Positions 29,187 to 39,584 of a DNA stretch of 64,000 nucleotides are shown one piece after another. How positions within the stretch are numbered: the first letter of the stretch is position 1; every line of letters begins with the position of its first letter. This DNA comes from Pyxidicoccus sp. MSG2 (lineage in GTDB: Bacteria; Myxococcota; Myxococcia; Myxococcales; Myxococcaceae). Made by a program: the position numbers and the translations under genes. Location: the NCBI RefSeq assembly GCF_026626705.1, contig NZ_JAPNKC010000001.1, positions 2,976,001 through 3,040,000 on the forward strand. Direction: 5' to 3'. Under the pieces are notes generated by a model. That model did not search any database, was not told the DNA's origin, and was given only the letters and a program-made list of their open reading frames with translations.

Positions 29187-30248
29187 ATGCGGCCCATGCT
29201 CCGCATGCTGGGCGCGTCCGTGCCGCTGGTGTTTCTGCTCTTCTGGTCCTCCATCACCCTGGTGGCGGATGGGTTCGCCTTCCACGGCATGTTGAAGGGC
29301 CTCCGGGCGACGGCCTGGCCCGAGGCCCCGGGCACCATCACCCACAGCTCCGTCAGCACGTCCCGGGGCAGCAAGAGCACCACGTACAAGCTGGCCGTGC
29401 GGTACACCTACTCCGTCGACGGCAGGCCCTACGAGGGCCACCAGCACCGCTTCTCCAGCTGGAGCACCTCCAACCGGGGTGCGGCGGAGGCGCTGGTGGA
29501 GCGCTACCCCGTGGGCTCGCCCGTCACGGTGTTCCACGCTCCGGAGGCCACCGACTCCGTGCTGGAGCCCGGCATCAACGGGGGAGACCTCTTCCTGCTG
29601 CTGTTCCTCCTGCCCTTCAACCTGGTGATGGTGGGCATGGCGCTCGGCGCGCTCCGGGGCAAACGGCCCGAGGACACGGAGGTGGTGCCCGTGCAGAAGG
29701 AAGGCAGGCTGCACGTGGCGCTCAATGCCATTTCACCGAAGCTCGCGGCGGCCTCCGGTGCGGGCGGAGCGGGCTTCGCGTCCATGTTCATCGTGGGCAT
29801 CCCCACGGACTTCGACCCGCCGCTGCCCGTGGCCCTCGTCACCTGGGGGGCCGTCGTGGCGGCGGGGGTGTACGCGTTTCGGTGGACGCGGGCGCGCGTG
29901 GTGTCCGGCCACTACGACCTCATGGTGGACGCACGTGCGCGGCGGCTGTCCCTGCCCGCCATCTCCGGGCGCAACGCGCGGCTGGACGTGGCGTGGGATG
30001 AGGTCCAGGCCGTCACGGTGGAGCCCCACCAGCAGAAGACGGGCAAGGGCACCCGGACGACGTACCGCCCCACCCTCGAGCTGCCCGGTAACGACGGGCC
30101 CCGCCGGGAGGTCATCAGCGACGTGTCCGACGCGCAGCGGGCGGAGGCCCTGGCGGCCTGGCTGCGCTCCCAGTTGAGGCTCGGCAGGATGCCCCCCACT
30201 TCCAACACAGACATCACATGGAGTGGGAGCAAACGAGTTCGCGGGTGA
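29187..30248 (+). CDS. DUF3592-domain membrane protein
   Basis: A 353-residue protein. A transmembrane helix lies at ~10-28, then a DUF3592 domain (~45-130: 'WPEAPGTITHSSVSTSRGSKSTTYKLAVRYTYSVDGRPYEGHQ' pattern, with 'RYPVGSPVTVFHAPEATDSVLEPG'). Two to three more helices follow (~132-150, ~185-235), then a soluble C-terminal domain. DUF3592 has no known biochemical role. The start at 29187 (or ATG 29196) is weakly supported. It follows the RF-like gene by 28 nt and may share its transcript. Confidence 0.8.
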   Translation: MRPMLRMLGASVPLVFLLFWSSITLVADGFAFHGMLKGLRATAWPEAPGTITHSSVSTSRGSKSTTYKLAVRYTYSVDGRPYEGHQHRFSSWSTSNRGAAEALVERYPVGSPVTVFHAPEATDSVLEPGINGGDLFLLLFLLPFNLVMVGMALGALRGKRPEDTEVVPVQKEGRLHVALNAISPKLAAASGAGGAGFASMFIVGIPTDFDPPLPVALVTWGAVVAAGVYAFRWTRARVVSGHYDLMVDARARRLSLPAISGRNARLDVAWDEVQAVTVEPHQQKTGKGTRTTYRPTLELPGNDGPRREVISDVSDAQRAEALAAWLRSQLRLGRMPPTSNTDITWSGSKRVRG

Positions 30249-30316
30249 CCCCTCCAGGAGAGGCCACCCGCGGCGTGCTTCCGTGTCAGCGGCCACCCGG
30301 CCGGTGACCCTTCACG

Positions 30317-30877
30317 TCAGGGCGTCCTGCCAGCCACCCGGGCCGGAGAGCTCGCACCCAGGGCCTGGCTGAGCTTGCTGGCGCTGTCCGGGAAGGGTCC
30401 TCGGGCCACTTCCTGCCCGGCGGGGTTCAGCACCGTCGCGACGACCTGGTCGAAGCCCTTCTTCAGGCCGACGGAGTTGTGAGGCTCACCCTTGGAGTCC
30501 GCCACCATGAAGAGCGACGCGTCCATCTCCGCTGGCGCCGCCTGCCCGTGCGCACGGAACTCCTTGCTCATCAGGTCGAGCGACTCCTGGTGGCTCTTCT
30601 TGATTTCACCCTTCGCCATGCCCTTGAAGAGGCCGGGCACGTCCCGCAGGTCCACGCGCACCACGACGATGGGCTTCTGCTCGCGCACGCCGTAGATGAA
30701 CTTGTAGACGCTCTGACGCAGCTCGTCACGAGTGCCACGATTGGCATAGAGCACCAACGTGGGGCGCCCCTGGCCGATGGGAACCTCCCTGCCGAATACG
30801 TCCTTGAGCTCGGCAGCGGTGGCGGGGAGAGCCCCAAGCAGTCCCAACAGGCATGCGAGCGCCGCGATCTTCCTCAT
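30317..30877 (-). CDS. Exported thioredoxin-fold-like protein
   Basis: A 186-residue protein. A signal peptide (1-21) is followed by a compact alpha/beta domain: 'VFGREVPIGQGRPTLVLYANRGTRDELRQ', 'KPIVVVRVDLRDVP', 'DASLFMVADSKGEPHNSVGL', the order of a thioredoxin-like fold as in YtfJ-type proteins. No CxxC pair is present, so a redox role is doubtful. ATG 30877 is chosen because it begins the signal peptide. It is divergent from the NodB gene, with a 213-nt shared region. Confidence 0.7.
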   Translation of the reverse strand: MRKIAALACLLGLLGALPATAAELKDVFGREVPIGQGRPTLVLYANRGTRDELRQSVYKFIYGVREQKPIVVVRVDLRDVPGLFKGMAKGEIKKSHQESLDLMSKEFRAHGQAAPAEMDASLFMVADSKGEPHNSVGLKKGFDQVVATVLNPAGQEVARGPFPDSASKLSQALGASSPARVAGRTP

Positions 30878-31090
30878 GTGACGTATCCCTTTCGTGAAGT
30901 GCTGCGGAGTCCTGTCGAACAGGGTGAATCGCATCCTGAATCCCATCCTTTTCCCGCCGGTTTACGGCTCCGAGGCAGCCGCCATGCGAGGACTGGCGGG
31001 CACGTCTGCTCGATTGCCCGGCGTGTGGGACGTCTGCTATCGCCCCCTCCCTCCGCGCCGCACCCGCGTGGCGCCGGGAGGGGGAACCCC

Positions 31091-32302
31091 ATGTTGGACT
31101 CACGCAAGGCTTTGAGAGGGATTGTCACGCTGTGCTTCCTGGCGCTGGCGTTGCCCGCGTCCGCCGCCAACCCCTTCGCGCAGGGGATGGTGACCATCAC
31201 CCTGGATGACGGCTGGGCCACGCAGTACACGAAGGCGCGTCCGGCGCTCAACGCGCGGAACATGGACGCCACCTACGCGCTCATCACCAATGCCCTCGCG
31301 CAGGGCTGGGGCGGCTACATGACCACGACCCAGGTGAGGACGCTCGTCAGCGAGGGCAACGACATCGCCAGCCACACGCTCACGCACCCGGACCTGACGA
31401 CGCTGACCGCGCCCCAGCTCACCTCCGAGCTGCAGGACTCGCAGGCATGGCTGGTGAGCAACCTGAACCTGCCCGCCGTGCCGCACTTCGCGGTGCCGTA
31501 TGGCATCTACAACGCCGCCGTGCTCACGGGCATCAAGCAGCACTACGCCAGCAGCCGCACCGTGAGCGCCGGCCGCAACTTCCGCGACACGGTGGTGTAC
31601 GAGCTGCGCGCCAATGACGTGGCGCGAACGGTGACGGTGGCCACGGTGCGCGGGTGGATTGACCAGGCCATCGCCGAGAAGAGCTGGCTCATCCTCGTGT
31701 TCCACGAGTTCGTGGACGGCACGCCCACGCGCGACACGCAGTACAAGACGGCCAACTTCGCGGCCATCCTCGACTACCTCCGGACGCGCGGCGCGCTCAC
31801 CGTCACGCTGTCCCAGGGCGTGGCGATGATGGAGGGGAAGACGGAGCCGGACCCGACGGTGGGCCTGCCCATCTACGTGGACGCGCTGGAGGGCGGCTTC
31901 CAGGACTGGAGCTGGGCGACGCACTCGCTCGACGAGACGGGAGTGGTGCACGCGGGCTCCAGCGCCATCCGCTTCGAGCCGGACGGCTGGTCGGGGCTGA
32001 TGTTCCACCACTCGGGGGTGGACCTGTCCGGGTACCAGGCCCTCGAGCTGTGGGTGCACGGCGGCACCACGGGCGGACAGTCCGTGCAGTTGGTGCTCCA
32101 TGACGGCACGCAGACGCTCGGGGCGGTGTCGCTGGACTCGGCGCTGGGGGCGCCCATCGCAGCGGGCACGTGGCAGAAGGTGACGGTGCCGCTGAGCAGC
32201 CTGGGAATCTCGTCGGGGACGCTGGTGGACCTGTACTTCCAGGACACATCGGGCGGGGACCAGGGCACGGTGTACCTGGATGACGTCTCGCTAATTCCCT
32301 GA
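31091..32302 (+). CDS. Exported polysaccharide deacetylase (NodB, CE4) with C-terminal carbohydrate-binding-like domain
   Basis: A 403-residue protein. After a signal peptide (1-25) comes the NodB domain (~30-240): motif 1 'ITLDDGW' (catalytic Asp and metal Asp), motif 2 'DIASHTLTHPDL' (H-x3-H metal ligands), motif 3 'HFAVPYGIYN' and a late 'LILVFHEFVD'. Residues ~255-403 form a beta-rich domain ('IYVDALEGGFQDWSW...YLDDVSLIP') like CBM/jelly-roll domains that bind glycans. It would deacetylate chitin-like or peptidoglycan sugars outside the cell. ATG 31091 follows GGGAGGGGG. Confidence 0.9.
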   Translation: MLDSRKALRGIVTLCFLALALPASAANPFAQGMVTITLDDGWATQYTKARPALNARNMDATYALITNALAQGWGGYMTTTQVRTLVSEGNDIASHTLTHPDLTTLTAPQLTSELQDSQAWLVSNLNLPAVPHFAVPYGIYNAAVLTGIKQHYASSRTVSAGRNFRDTVVYELRANDVARTVTVATVRGWIDQAIAEKSWLILVFHEFVDGTPTRDTQYKTANFAAILDYLRTRGALTVTLSQGVAMMEGKTEPDPTVGLPIYVDALEGGFQDWSWATHSLDETGVVHAGSSAIRFEPDGWSGLMFHHSGVDLSGYQALELWVHGGTTGGQSVQLVLHDGTQTLGAVSLDSALGAPIAAGTWQKVTVPLSSLGISSGTLVDLYFQDTSGGDQGTVYLDDVSLIP

Positions 32303-32384
32303 GCGGCCGTGAAGCGTAAGCCCCCGGGGGCGCGGCGTCAGAAGCCGCCGACGCAGCCACCCCGGGGGAATGGACAGACGTGGC

Positions 32385-33281
32385 TCAGGCGCCCGGCGTC
32401 AGCTCGCCGTGGAGGTGGGGCTGCCCGTCCTCGGCCCTCACGCGATAGGCCACCGCTCCGTCCTTCTTCGGGGCCGTCTGGAACACCACGCGCGAGGGGA
32501 GCAGCAGCGGACGGCGGAACTCCGAGGTGAGGGTGAGGGCGGGTGCCTCCGCGGCCTCGCCCATCTCCGCCACGCAGCGCCCCACGGTCCACATGCCGTG
32601 CACGATGGCGCGCGGGAAGCCGAAGAAGCGCGCGGTGAGGGCATACAGGTGGATGGGGTTGTAGTCCCCCGAGGCTTTCGCGTACCGCCGGCCGGTGTCC
32701 TCCGGCACCGTCCAGCTCGCGGGGCGGCTGTTCGCGAAGAGCGTGTCCTCTTCCGTGGCGGCTGACGTGTTCGCGGGCTTCGGCTCGCGCGGGCGCGCAT
32801 CGGCGTTGGGGAGGCGGCGGAGCATGGTGGTGAGGGCGCTCCAGACGGGCGTGCCTTCCACTTCGACGTGGGTGTGCAGGTCCAGCTCGCGCCCCTGCCG
32901 CACCTCGCGCTGACCCTCCACCCACGTGTGCACGGAGAGCGCGGTGCCTTCCGCGAGCCGGCGGTGCTGGTGGATGCGATTGCGCACGTGAATCATGCCG
33001 AGCAGCCGGTAGGGAAAGTCCGGGTGGTTGAGCAGCGCGATGTGCAGCGGCGCGGCGAGCACCTGGGGAAAGGGCAATGGCAGATATCCGTCGGCGGGGA
33101 AGCCGCAGACCTCGCGGTAGCGCGCGAGCTGGACCGGGTCCGGTGAGAAGTGCCGCAGCTTCACCTCCAGCCGGGGAACCTCGCCAGGGCGCGAGGGGCG
33201 GCGGGCCACGGCGGCGCGCAGCAGCTCCCGCGCGAGCGGCGGAGGCGAGGTGAGCTCGAGGACACGCGAAGTGGCGGACAC
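32385..33281 (-). CDS. MaoC-like hot-dog dehydratase family protein
   Basis: A 298-residue protein with two hot-dog halves. The C-terminal half has the MaoC hydratase motif 'YAKASGDYNPIHLYALTARFFGFPRAIVHGMW', with the catalytic Asp and His of R-specific enoyl-CoA hydratases. The N-terminal half is degenerate. The likely role is in acyl-CoA or acyl-ACP metabolism, unless it has become regulatory. GTG 33281 is chosen for its AGGAG site, 7 nt upstream; earlier frames contain low-quality sequence. It is divergent from the kinase gene at 33483. Confidence 0.85.
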   Translation of the reverse strand: MSATSRVLELTSPPPLARELLRAAVARRPSRPGEVPRLEVKLRHFSPDPVQLARYREVCGFPADGYLPLPFPQVLAAPLHIALLNHPDFPYRLLGMIHVRNRIHQHRRLAEGTALSVHTWVEGQREVRQGRELDLHTHVEVEGTPVWSALTTMLRRLPNADARPREPKPANTSAATEEDTLFANSRPASWTVPEDTGRRYAKASGDYNPIHLYALTARFFGFPRAIVHGMWTVGRCVAEMGEAAEAPALTLTSEFRRPLLLPSRVVFQTAPKKDGAVAYRVRAEDGQPHLHGELTPGA

Positions 33282-33482
33282 GGAGGGCTCCTGTCGGGAA
33301 TCGGCCGGACGCGCCGCATGGCAGCACGCGTTGCTTCTGACGGGAAGCGGAGTCTCATGCCCGGTGCACGGGAATCCGCGCGGGTTGCGGGCCCTGCCTG
33401 AAGTTTCCTGGGGAAAGCAAGTCCCCGGGCCCCGGGGTGGGCCCCTTCTCACGGGCACGGAGCGTGGGGGAACATCCCGGCC

Positions 33483-35762
33483 GTGTCCTGCTTCGATGAG
33501 AAGACCGCACGTTCGCTCGCCGCCGGGATGCTTCCCTCCATGGAGGCCAACCGGTTGCGTCGCCATGCGGAGGGGTGCCGTCAGTGCGCGGCGCTCCTGG
33601 CCCGGGTGACGCCTCCGGGTACGGCTTCGCACCGTCGTGTCCCCGCGCCGGAAGACGAAGTGACGGGCAGGAATGTTGCCGCACCGCGAAGCGACGCACA
33701 GGACGGTGTCGATGAGGATGGCGTCACCGAGCCCATCGTCCTCGCCCGTCTTTCGAAGGCGTGGACGGAGGCGAGCCAGGGCTCCGCGGAGGCGCGCACG
33801 GAGGTCAACGTCGCGCCCGAGCCCGCCACGCTCGTGTCGCCGCCGCCCGCGCCGCGCGTTCCCGCGACGATTGTCTCGCCGCCGCCCGAGCGCCCCGAAG
33901 CGCCGACGCTTGTCTCTCCTCCGCCAGTCCCGGGGGCTTCACGGGCAAACCCGGGGCACGCGTCAGTCGGCGCCGCTACGTCCTCGGCTTCGACACCTGG
34001 CAACGGTGCTGCTCAGCCTGCGCCCTCGAAGGCAGGCAAGCGGTCCGCGACGCCCGAGCCCGCGGCCTCTCCTCCGTCCGCGACTTCAGAAGCTGGCCCC
34101 ACGGGCATGCAGCCTGCCTCCGCCGCACGAGCCACCGCGCCGGCCTCTTCCGCTCCCAGCCACGCCGCCGCGCCGGCCTCTTCCGCTCCCAGCCACGCCG
34201 CCGCGCCGGCCTCTCCTGCTCCGAGCCACACCGCCGCGCCGGCCTCTCCTGCTCCGAGCTCCGCAACCCCGCCCGCGCAGGTGACGCTGATCGTCCCTCC
34301 CCCCGCGCCACCCCAGGGCGCCAGTGTCCGCGTCCCTCCGCCCTCGCAGCATCCGGGCGCCAGCGCACGCCCCGCTGCACCGCAGAACGCCAGCCCACGC
34401 GCCGCTCCGCCCGAGCGAGCCAGCCCCGAGGCACCGCTCCCGCCCGAGCCCTTCTCCCCCGCCGACGCCATCCCCACCGTCCCCGGGCGCAAGGCCCATG
34501 CGGACCGTGAGCCGTCCTCGCGCGCCTCGGTGGGCCGCTACCACATCCTCGACAAGCTGGGCTCCGGCGGCATGGGCGTCGTCTACAGCGCCTATGACCC
34601 GGAATTGCACCGGCGCGTCGCCATCAAGCTGCTGCACCCGGACGCCAACACGGTGGCGCGGGCCGACGGTGCGTCGCGCCTGCTGCGCGAAGCCCAGGCC
34701 ATGGCCCGCCTCTCGCACCCGAACGTCGTCTCCGTCCACGACGCGGGCACCTTCGCCGGGCGCGTCTTCATCGCCATGGAATTGGTGGACGGCCTGTCGC
34801 TGCGCCACTGGCTCCGCGCCGAGCACCGCACCTGGCGCGAGGTGCTGGAGGTCTTCCGTCAAGCCGGCCGGGGACTCGTGGCGGCCCATGCGGCGGGCCT
34901 CGTGCACCGAGACTTCAAGCCCGCCAACGTGCTCATCAGCCAGGACGGCCGCGCGCAGGTGACGGACTTCGGGCTGGCGCGCACCACCGCGGACATCGAG
35001 GCGGCGGAGGCCGGCCGGCGCACCGCGCCCGCGAAGGTGCCCATCCTCCAGGACGACTTCCTGGAGTCGCCCCTCACCGAGGCCGGCCTCGTCATGGGCA
35101 CGCCCGCGTACATGCCGCCCGAGCAGCACGAGGACGGGCGCACCGACGCACGCGGAGACCAGTTCAGCTTCTGCGCCTCCCTCTACGAGGCCCTCTACGA
35201 ACAGCTCCCCTTCGAGGGGAAGCGCTCGACGGAGTACCTCCTCGAGGTGAGTGCCGGCCGCGTGCGCCCGCCGCCCCGGGGCAGCCGCGTCCCCGCCTGG
35301 CTGTTCCGCGCCGTCTCACGCGGCCTCTCTCCCGCCCCCGAGGCCCGCTACCCGTCCATGGCCGTGCTGCTGGACGCGCTCGGCCAGGACCCGTCCGCGA
35401 CGTGGCGCCGCGGTGGCGTCGTGGCCGCCGCGGCGCTGCTGCTCACCGTCGCCGTGGGCGTCACGTGGTCGGTGGGCAACCGCGTCAGGCACCGTGCCTC
35501 GGCGCCGAGGCGCGACTGGCCGGCGTCTGGGATGCGCAGCGCAAGGCCGACCTCCAGAAGGCCTTCACCGCCACGGGCCGGCCCCACGCGTCCGCGGCCT
35601 TCACCCGCGTGGCGGCGGCGCTCGACGGCTTCGCGCGCGAGTGGACCGGCATGCACCGCGAGGCCTGCGAGGCCACCCGCGTACGCGGCCACCAGTCCGA
35701 CGAGGTGCTGTCGCTGCGCATGGCCTGCCTGGACCGGCGCCGCTCCGCGCTCGACGCGGTGA
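33483..35762 (+). pseudogene. Ser/Thr protein kinase, probably frameshifted before its TPR half
   Basis: The N-terminus carries 'HAEGCRQC', an anti-sigma-like zinc finger. A long Ala/Pro/Ser linker (residues ~65-340) contains four 12-13-residue repeats (34135-34260). The kinase domain (~345-610) is complete: 'LGSGGMGVVYSAY', VAIK, 'HRDFKPANVLI', DFG and 'GTPAYMPPEQ'. A transmembrane helix follows (~645-665). After 'VGNRVRHR' (~35,490) this frame turns into Arg/Pro-rich nonsense ending at 35762, while the expected continuation 'CLGAEARLAGVWDAQRK' is found in the frame ending at 37204. Myxobacterial kinases of this type are normally one polypeptide with C-terminal TPRs, so a one-base indel near 35,485-35,505, or a sequencing error, is the likely cause. 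GTG 33483 is the assumed start. Confidence 0.75.
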
Positions 35763-37204
35763 CGGGCGTGCTCGCACAGACGGACGTGGAGTCGCTCGAC
35801 TCCGCGCTGGACACGGCGCAGCGACTGCCGCCTGTCTCCGGCTGCGCGGACGTGGAGGCCCTGCAACGCGGCCTGCCCGAGTCCCCCGAGCAGCGCGAGC
35901 GCGTGCAGGCCCTGCGCGCCCACGTCGACCGCGCCACCGCGCTGGTGGACGCGGGCCGCTACGCCCAGGCCCGGGAAGAGCTGAAGACGGCGCTGGAGCA
36001 GTCGCGCGCGTCCGGAGCCCGGCCGGTGCTCGCGGAGGCGCTGGAGCTGGAGGGCCGTCTCGGACTCGTCACGGGCGACGAAGCGCGTGCCCAGGCCGCG
36101 CTGCGCGAGTCCCTCCTCACCGCGCAGGCCCTCCGCCATGACCAGCTCGCCGCCCGCGCCGCCGCGCGCCTCGTCACCACCGTCTCCTCCGAGCCCACGC
36201 TCGAGGAGTGGAGCGTGGCGCAGGCCCGCTCCTCCATCGAGCGCGCAGGCGGCGCCCCGGAGCTGGAGGCGCTGCTCCAGACGAGCCTGGGTCGCAACGC
36301 CTTCCTCCGGGGCCAGTACGCCCAGGCCGCCGAGGCCTTCGGCCGCTCCGCCACGCTGCGCGAGAAATACTTCGGTGCCGAGCACCTGCTCACCGTGGAG
36401 TCGCTGCGCAACGAGGCCGCGGCCCTGTCCCGCACGCCGGACACGGAGCGCGCCGCGGGGCTGCTGCGCCGCGTGCTGGAGACGACGGAGCGGGTGATGG
36501 GCCCGGACCATCCGCAGACGGCCATGGCCGCCAACGCCGTGGGCTACCACCTGGTGTCCAGCCGCCGCTTCGAGGAGGGCATGCCCTTCCTGCGCCGGGC
36601 CATCACCCTGGAGGAGCAGGCGCTGGGCCCCGACAGCGCCACGCTGAGCTACCCGCTCAACAACCTCGCCGACGCGCTGGAGGCGCTTGGCCGCTACACG
36701 GAGTCACGTCCCCTGCGCGAGCGCGCGCTCGCCCTGGACCTGAAGGCCTATGGCCCCGCGCACCCGGAGACGGCCACCGATTTGACGGCGCTCGGGGAGC
36801 TGGCCCTGCGCGAGGGCCGACCGCGCGACGCGGTGGACTTCGCCCGGCGCGGCGTGGCCGCCTACGAGGCCTTCCAGAAGGACCACCCGGACGTGGCCGC
36901 TCCGCTCACCACACTGGGGCAGGCCCTGCTGGCCGAGGGACAGTCGCGCGAGGCCCACGCCTCGCTGGAGCGCGCGCTCGCCCTTCGCACGAGCAACCCC
37001 GGCCCGGGAGAGGACCTCGCGAAGACGCGCTTCGCCCTCGCCAGGGCCCTGGCCTCGAGGGACGCGCCCCGGGCCCGCGCGCTGGCCGCCCAGGCCCTGG
37101 ACTTCTACGCCTCGGACGCCGCCACCTTCTCCGCGGAGGCCGGCAACGTCCGCGAGTGGCTCCAGCGCCGACGTTCCGGGTCTCCCCGGACCCAAGCCCC
37201 CTGA
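35493..37204 (+). pseudogene. TPR half of the frameshifted Ser/Thr kinase
   Basis: From ~35,493 the frame reads 'CLGAEARLAGVWDAQRKADLQKAF', then ~560 residues of helical repeats. At least seven tetratricopeptide-type units are visible, including 'LLRRVLETTERVMGPDHPQTAMAANAVGYHL' and 'ALDLKAYGPAHPETATDLTALGELAL', typical of kinase-attached TPR arrays that bind partner proteins. There is no credible start codon plus ribosome site at the beginning of this part, so separate translation is unlikely. It is best read as the second half of the kinase gene at 33483. Confidence 0.75.
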
Positions 37205-37307
37205 CATGCCGCGGCGACGCTTTCCCAAGCACTTCCGGAGGACTTCGCCCCGATAACCAGGGCAGAGGTCCTACGCGGGTGTCGTTCCACCCGACCGGAG
37301 TAAAGCC

Positions 37308-37781
37308 GTGAGAATCGCTGCCCAGCAGGCTCCCGCCAGCCCCACAGCCTCGCGTCCCGCTGCCGCCGTGCTGTCCGCCGCCTCCGCGCGGACGCCGGCC
37401 TTCCGGGCCCTGTTCCCGCAGCTCCGGCTGTTGGGTCGCGTGCTGAAGGAGCTGCTGCCCCAGACGCCACGGTGGCCCATGCCATCCACGCCCCGCCCGT
37501 CCGGCCCGCGCCAGGGCCGGGGTGAGGCCATCGTCGACCAGTTCGCACCGCCCTCCGGCCGGGGCATCCCCATCCGCATCAGCGCGTGCAAGCCCCAGCC
37601 CCACGCGGCGCCGCTTCCCCTACGGCCGTGGCACGGCTCGCCCCTGAAGCCCTGGTGCGGCACCGAGCTGAAGCCCTGGGTGCGCCTGCCGCACATCTTC
37701 ATGCCGTTCCTCCGGCTCGCCTGCCAGGTGGTGGACTGCGGCGGGACGCGCGGCAAGGGCATCCCCATCCGCATTTCCTAG
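37308..37781 (+). CDS. Small Pro/Arg-rich protein with two GIPIRIS motifs
   Basis: A 157-residue protein from GTG 37308 with the good site GGAG, 7-nt spacer. It is strongly basic and Pro-rich, with no family recognised. 'RGIPIRIS' occurs mid-chain (residues ~89-96) and 'KGIPIRIS' forms the exact C-terminus, each preceded by a Pro/Trp/Cys-rich block. The repeated ending may reflect a duplicated functional tail. It lies between the TPR gene and RNase J. Confidence 0.5.
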   Translation: MRIAAQQAPASPTASRPAAAVLSAASARTPAFRALFPQLRLLGRVLKELLPQTPRWPMPSTPRPSGPRQGRGEAIVDQFAPPSGRGIPIRISACKPQPHAAPLPLRPWHGSPLKPWCGTELKPWVRLPHIFMPFLRLACQVVDCGGTRGKGIPIRIS

Positions 37782-37922
37782 GCTGCCGCCGGCTCCAGGC
37801 TGCCGCCGGCATCCAATGCCGCCGGCCAGGGGGGCGGGCGAACGGGCATCGCCGCCCTCCTGCCTCCTCGCCATGCAACTTTCCACCGCGCGCGACGGCG
37901 TGAGTCCTTAGACTCCCGTCAA

Positions 37923-39563
37923 ATGCTTCACGTCATTCCCCTGGGCGGTCTCGGCGAAATCGGCCTCAACTCGATGGTCGTCGCCTGTCGCGGGGAGATG
38001 CTGCTCATCGACGCCGGGCTGATGTTCCCCTCGGCGGGGATGCCCGGGGTGGACATCATCATCCCGGACTTCACGCACCTGAAGCAGAACGCCGCCCAGC
38101 TCAAGGGCGTGTTGCTCACGCACGGCCACGAGGACCACCTCGGCGCGCTCCCCTACCTGCTCAACGAGGTCCCCGTCCCCGTCTACGGCACGCGCTTCAC
38201 GCTGGCCATGGCGCGCCACCGGCTCAACGAGATGGGGCTGGAGGCGGACCTGCGCGAAATCGAGCCGCGCGAGCCCTTCCCCGTCGGCACCGCGTTCAAG
38301 GTGGAGGCAAGCCGCGTCACGCACACCGTGCCGGACGCGGTGGGCTTCATCATCCGCACCCCCGAGGGCACCCTCATCCACACCGGGGACTTCAAGCTGG
38401 ACCCGGACCCCATCGACGGGCTGCGCACGGACCTGGAGCGCTGGGGCCAGGCCGGTGAAGAAGGCGTGCTGTGCCTCCTCTCGGACTCCACCAACTCCGA
38501 GCTCACCGAGGAGACGGGCAGCGAGCGCGTGGTGGAGCAGACCTTCGAGCGCCTCTTCACCGGCGCCACCGGCCGCATCGTCGTCGCCCTCTTCTCCTCC
38601 AACCTGCACCGCGTGCGGCACCTGCTCGCGTTGGCCGAGCGGCTGGGGCGCAAGGTGGCCCTCCAGGGCCGCAGCATGATCCGCAACGTGGAGATGGCGC
38701 GCGAGCTGGGCTACCTGGACGTGCCCGACTCGCTCTTCATCCACCTGGACACGGTGTCGCAACTGGCGGCCCACCGCGTGCTCGTCATCACCACCGGCGC
38801 GCAGGGCGAGCCCCGCGCGGGACTGTCGCAGCTCGCCTCCGGAGACGGGCCCGTGCGCCTGGACCCGGGAGACCTGGTGGTGCTCAGCTCGCGCCCCATT
38901 CCCGGCAACGAGCGCTCCGTGGGTGCCCTCATCGACGACCTCCAGTGGCGCGGCGCGAAGGTCGCCTACGCGCAACTGGAGCCGGGCGTCCACGTCTCCG
39001 GCCACGCCAGCCGGCCACAGCAGCGGCGGGTGTTGGACCTGGTGCGCCCGCGCCACTTCGTCCCCGTCCACGGTGAGGGCCGCCACCTGCACCGGCACCT
39101 CGCCACCGCGCGCGAGGCGGGGATGGAGCCCGCGCAGTGCCTGCTGGCACAGGACGGAGACGTGGTGACGTTCGACCAGGGCCGGGGCCGCTTCAGCGGC
39201 AGCGTGCCGTCGGGCCGCGTCCTCAAGGACCGCTCCAGCAGCGGCATCATCACCCCGGACGCCCTGCAGGAGCGCGTGAGGCTGTCCGAGACGGGCATGG
39301 TGGCGGCCGTCGTCGTCCTCCAGCGGGACAACCAGAGACTGGTGGCCGGGCCTCAACTGTCAGGCCAGGGACTGAACCTGGACGAGCAGGTGATCCTGCC
39401 CCGGGTGGCCCAGGAGGCCCGCACCCTCTTCGAGGCCCTGTCGCCCCAGCTCCGGGGGGATGACGCCCTGGTGCGAGAGGAACTCACCCGGGCGGTGCGC
39501 CGCGCCTTCAAGCTGTACACCTCCCGGCGCCCCCTGGTGGTGCCCATGGTCGTCCGGGTGTAG
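37923..39563 (+). CDS. rnj: Ribonuclease J-like metallo-beta-lactamase/beta-CASP nuclease
   Basis: A 546-residue protein. It acts in RNA decay and processing as a 5' exonuclease/endonuclease with two zinc ions. Motif 1 is 'LLIDAGLMFP', motif 2 'LTHGHEDHLGALPYL' (HxHxDH), motif 3 'VTHTVPDAVG', motif 4 'IHTGDFKLDPDPIDG', then the beta-CASP insert with 'LLSDSTN' and 'SGHA', and the terminal 'VPVHGEGRHL'. The C-terminal domain follows from ~residue 450. It heads a + strand set with yajQ, a CBM9-like gene and rimO (gaps of 21, 12 and 5 nt). Confidence 0.93.
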   Translation: MLHVIPLGGLGEIGLNSMVVACRGEMLLIDAGLMFPSAGMPGVDIIIPDFTHLKQNAAQLKGVLLTHGHEDHLGALPYLLNEVPVPVYGTRFTLAMARHRLNEMGLEADLREIEPREPFPVGTAFKVEASRVTHTVPDAVGFIIRTPEGTLIHTGDFKLDPDPIDGLRTDLERWGQAGEEGVLCLLSDSTNSELTEETGSERVVEQTFERLFTGATGRIVVALFSSNLHRVRHLLALAERLGRKVALQGRSMIRNVEMARELGYLDVPDSLFIHLDTVSQLAAHRVLVITTGAQGEPRAGLSQLASGDGPVRLDPGDLVVLSSRPIPGNERSVGALIDDLQWRGAKVAYAQLEPGVHVSGHASRPQQRRVLDLVRPRHFVPVHGEGRHLHRHLATAREAGMEPAQCLLAQDGDVVTFDQGRGRFSGSVPSGRVLKDRSSSGIITPDALQERVRLSETGMVAAVVVLQRDNQRLVAGPQLSGQGLNLDEQVILPRVAQEARTLFEALSPQLRGDDALVREELTRAVRRAFKLYTSRRPLVVPMVVRV

Positions 39564-39584
39564 GTATGGTAAGGGCCCCGGCCG

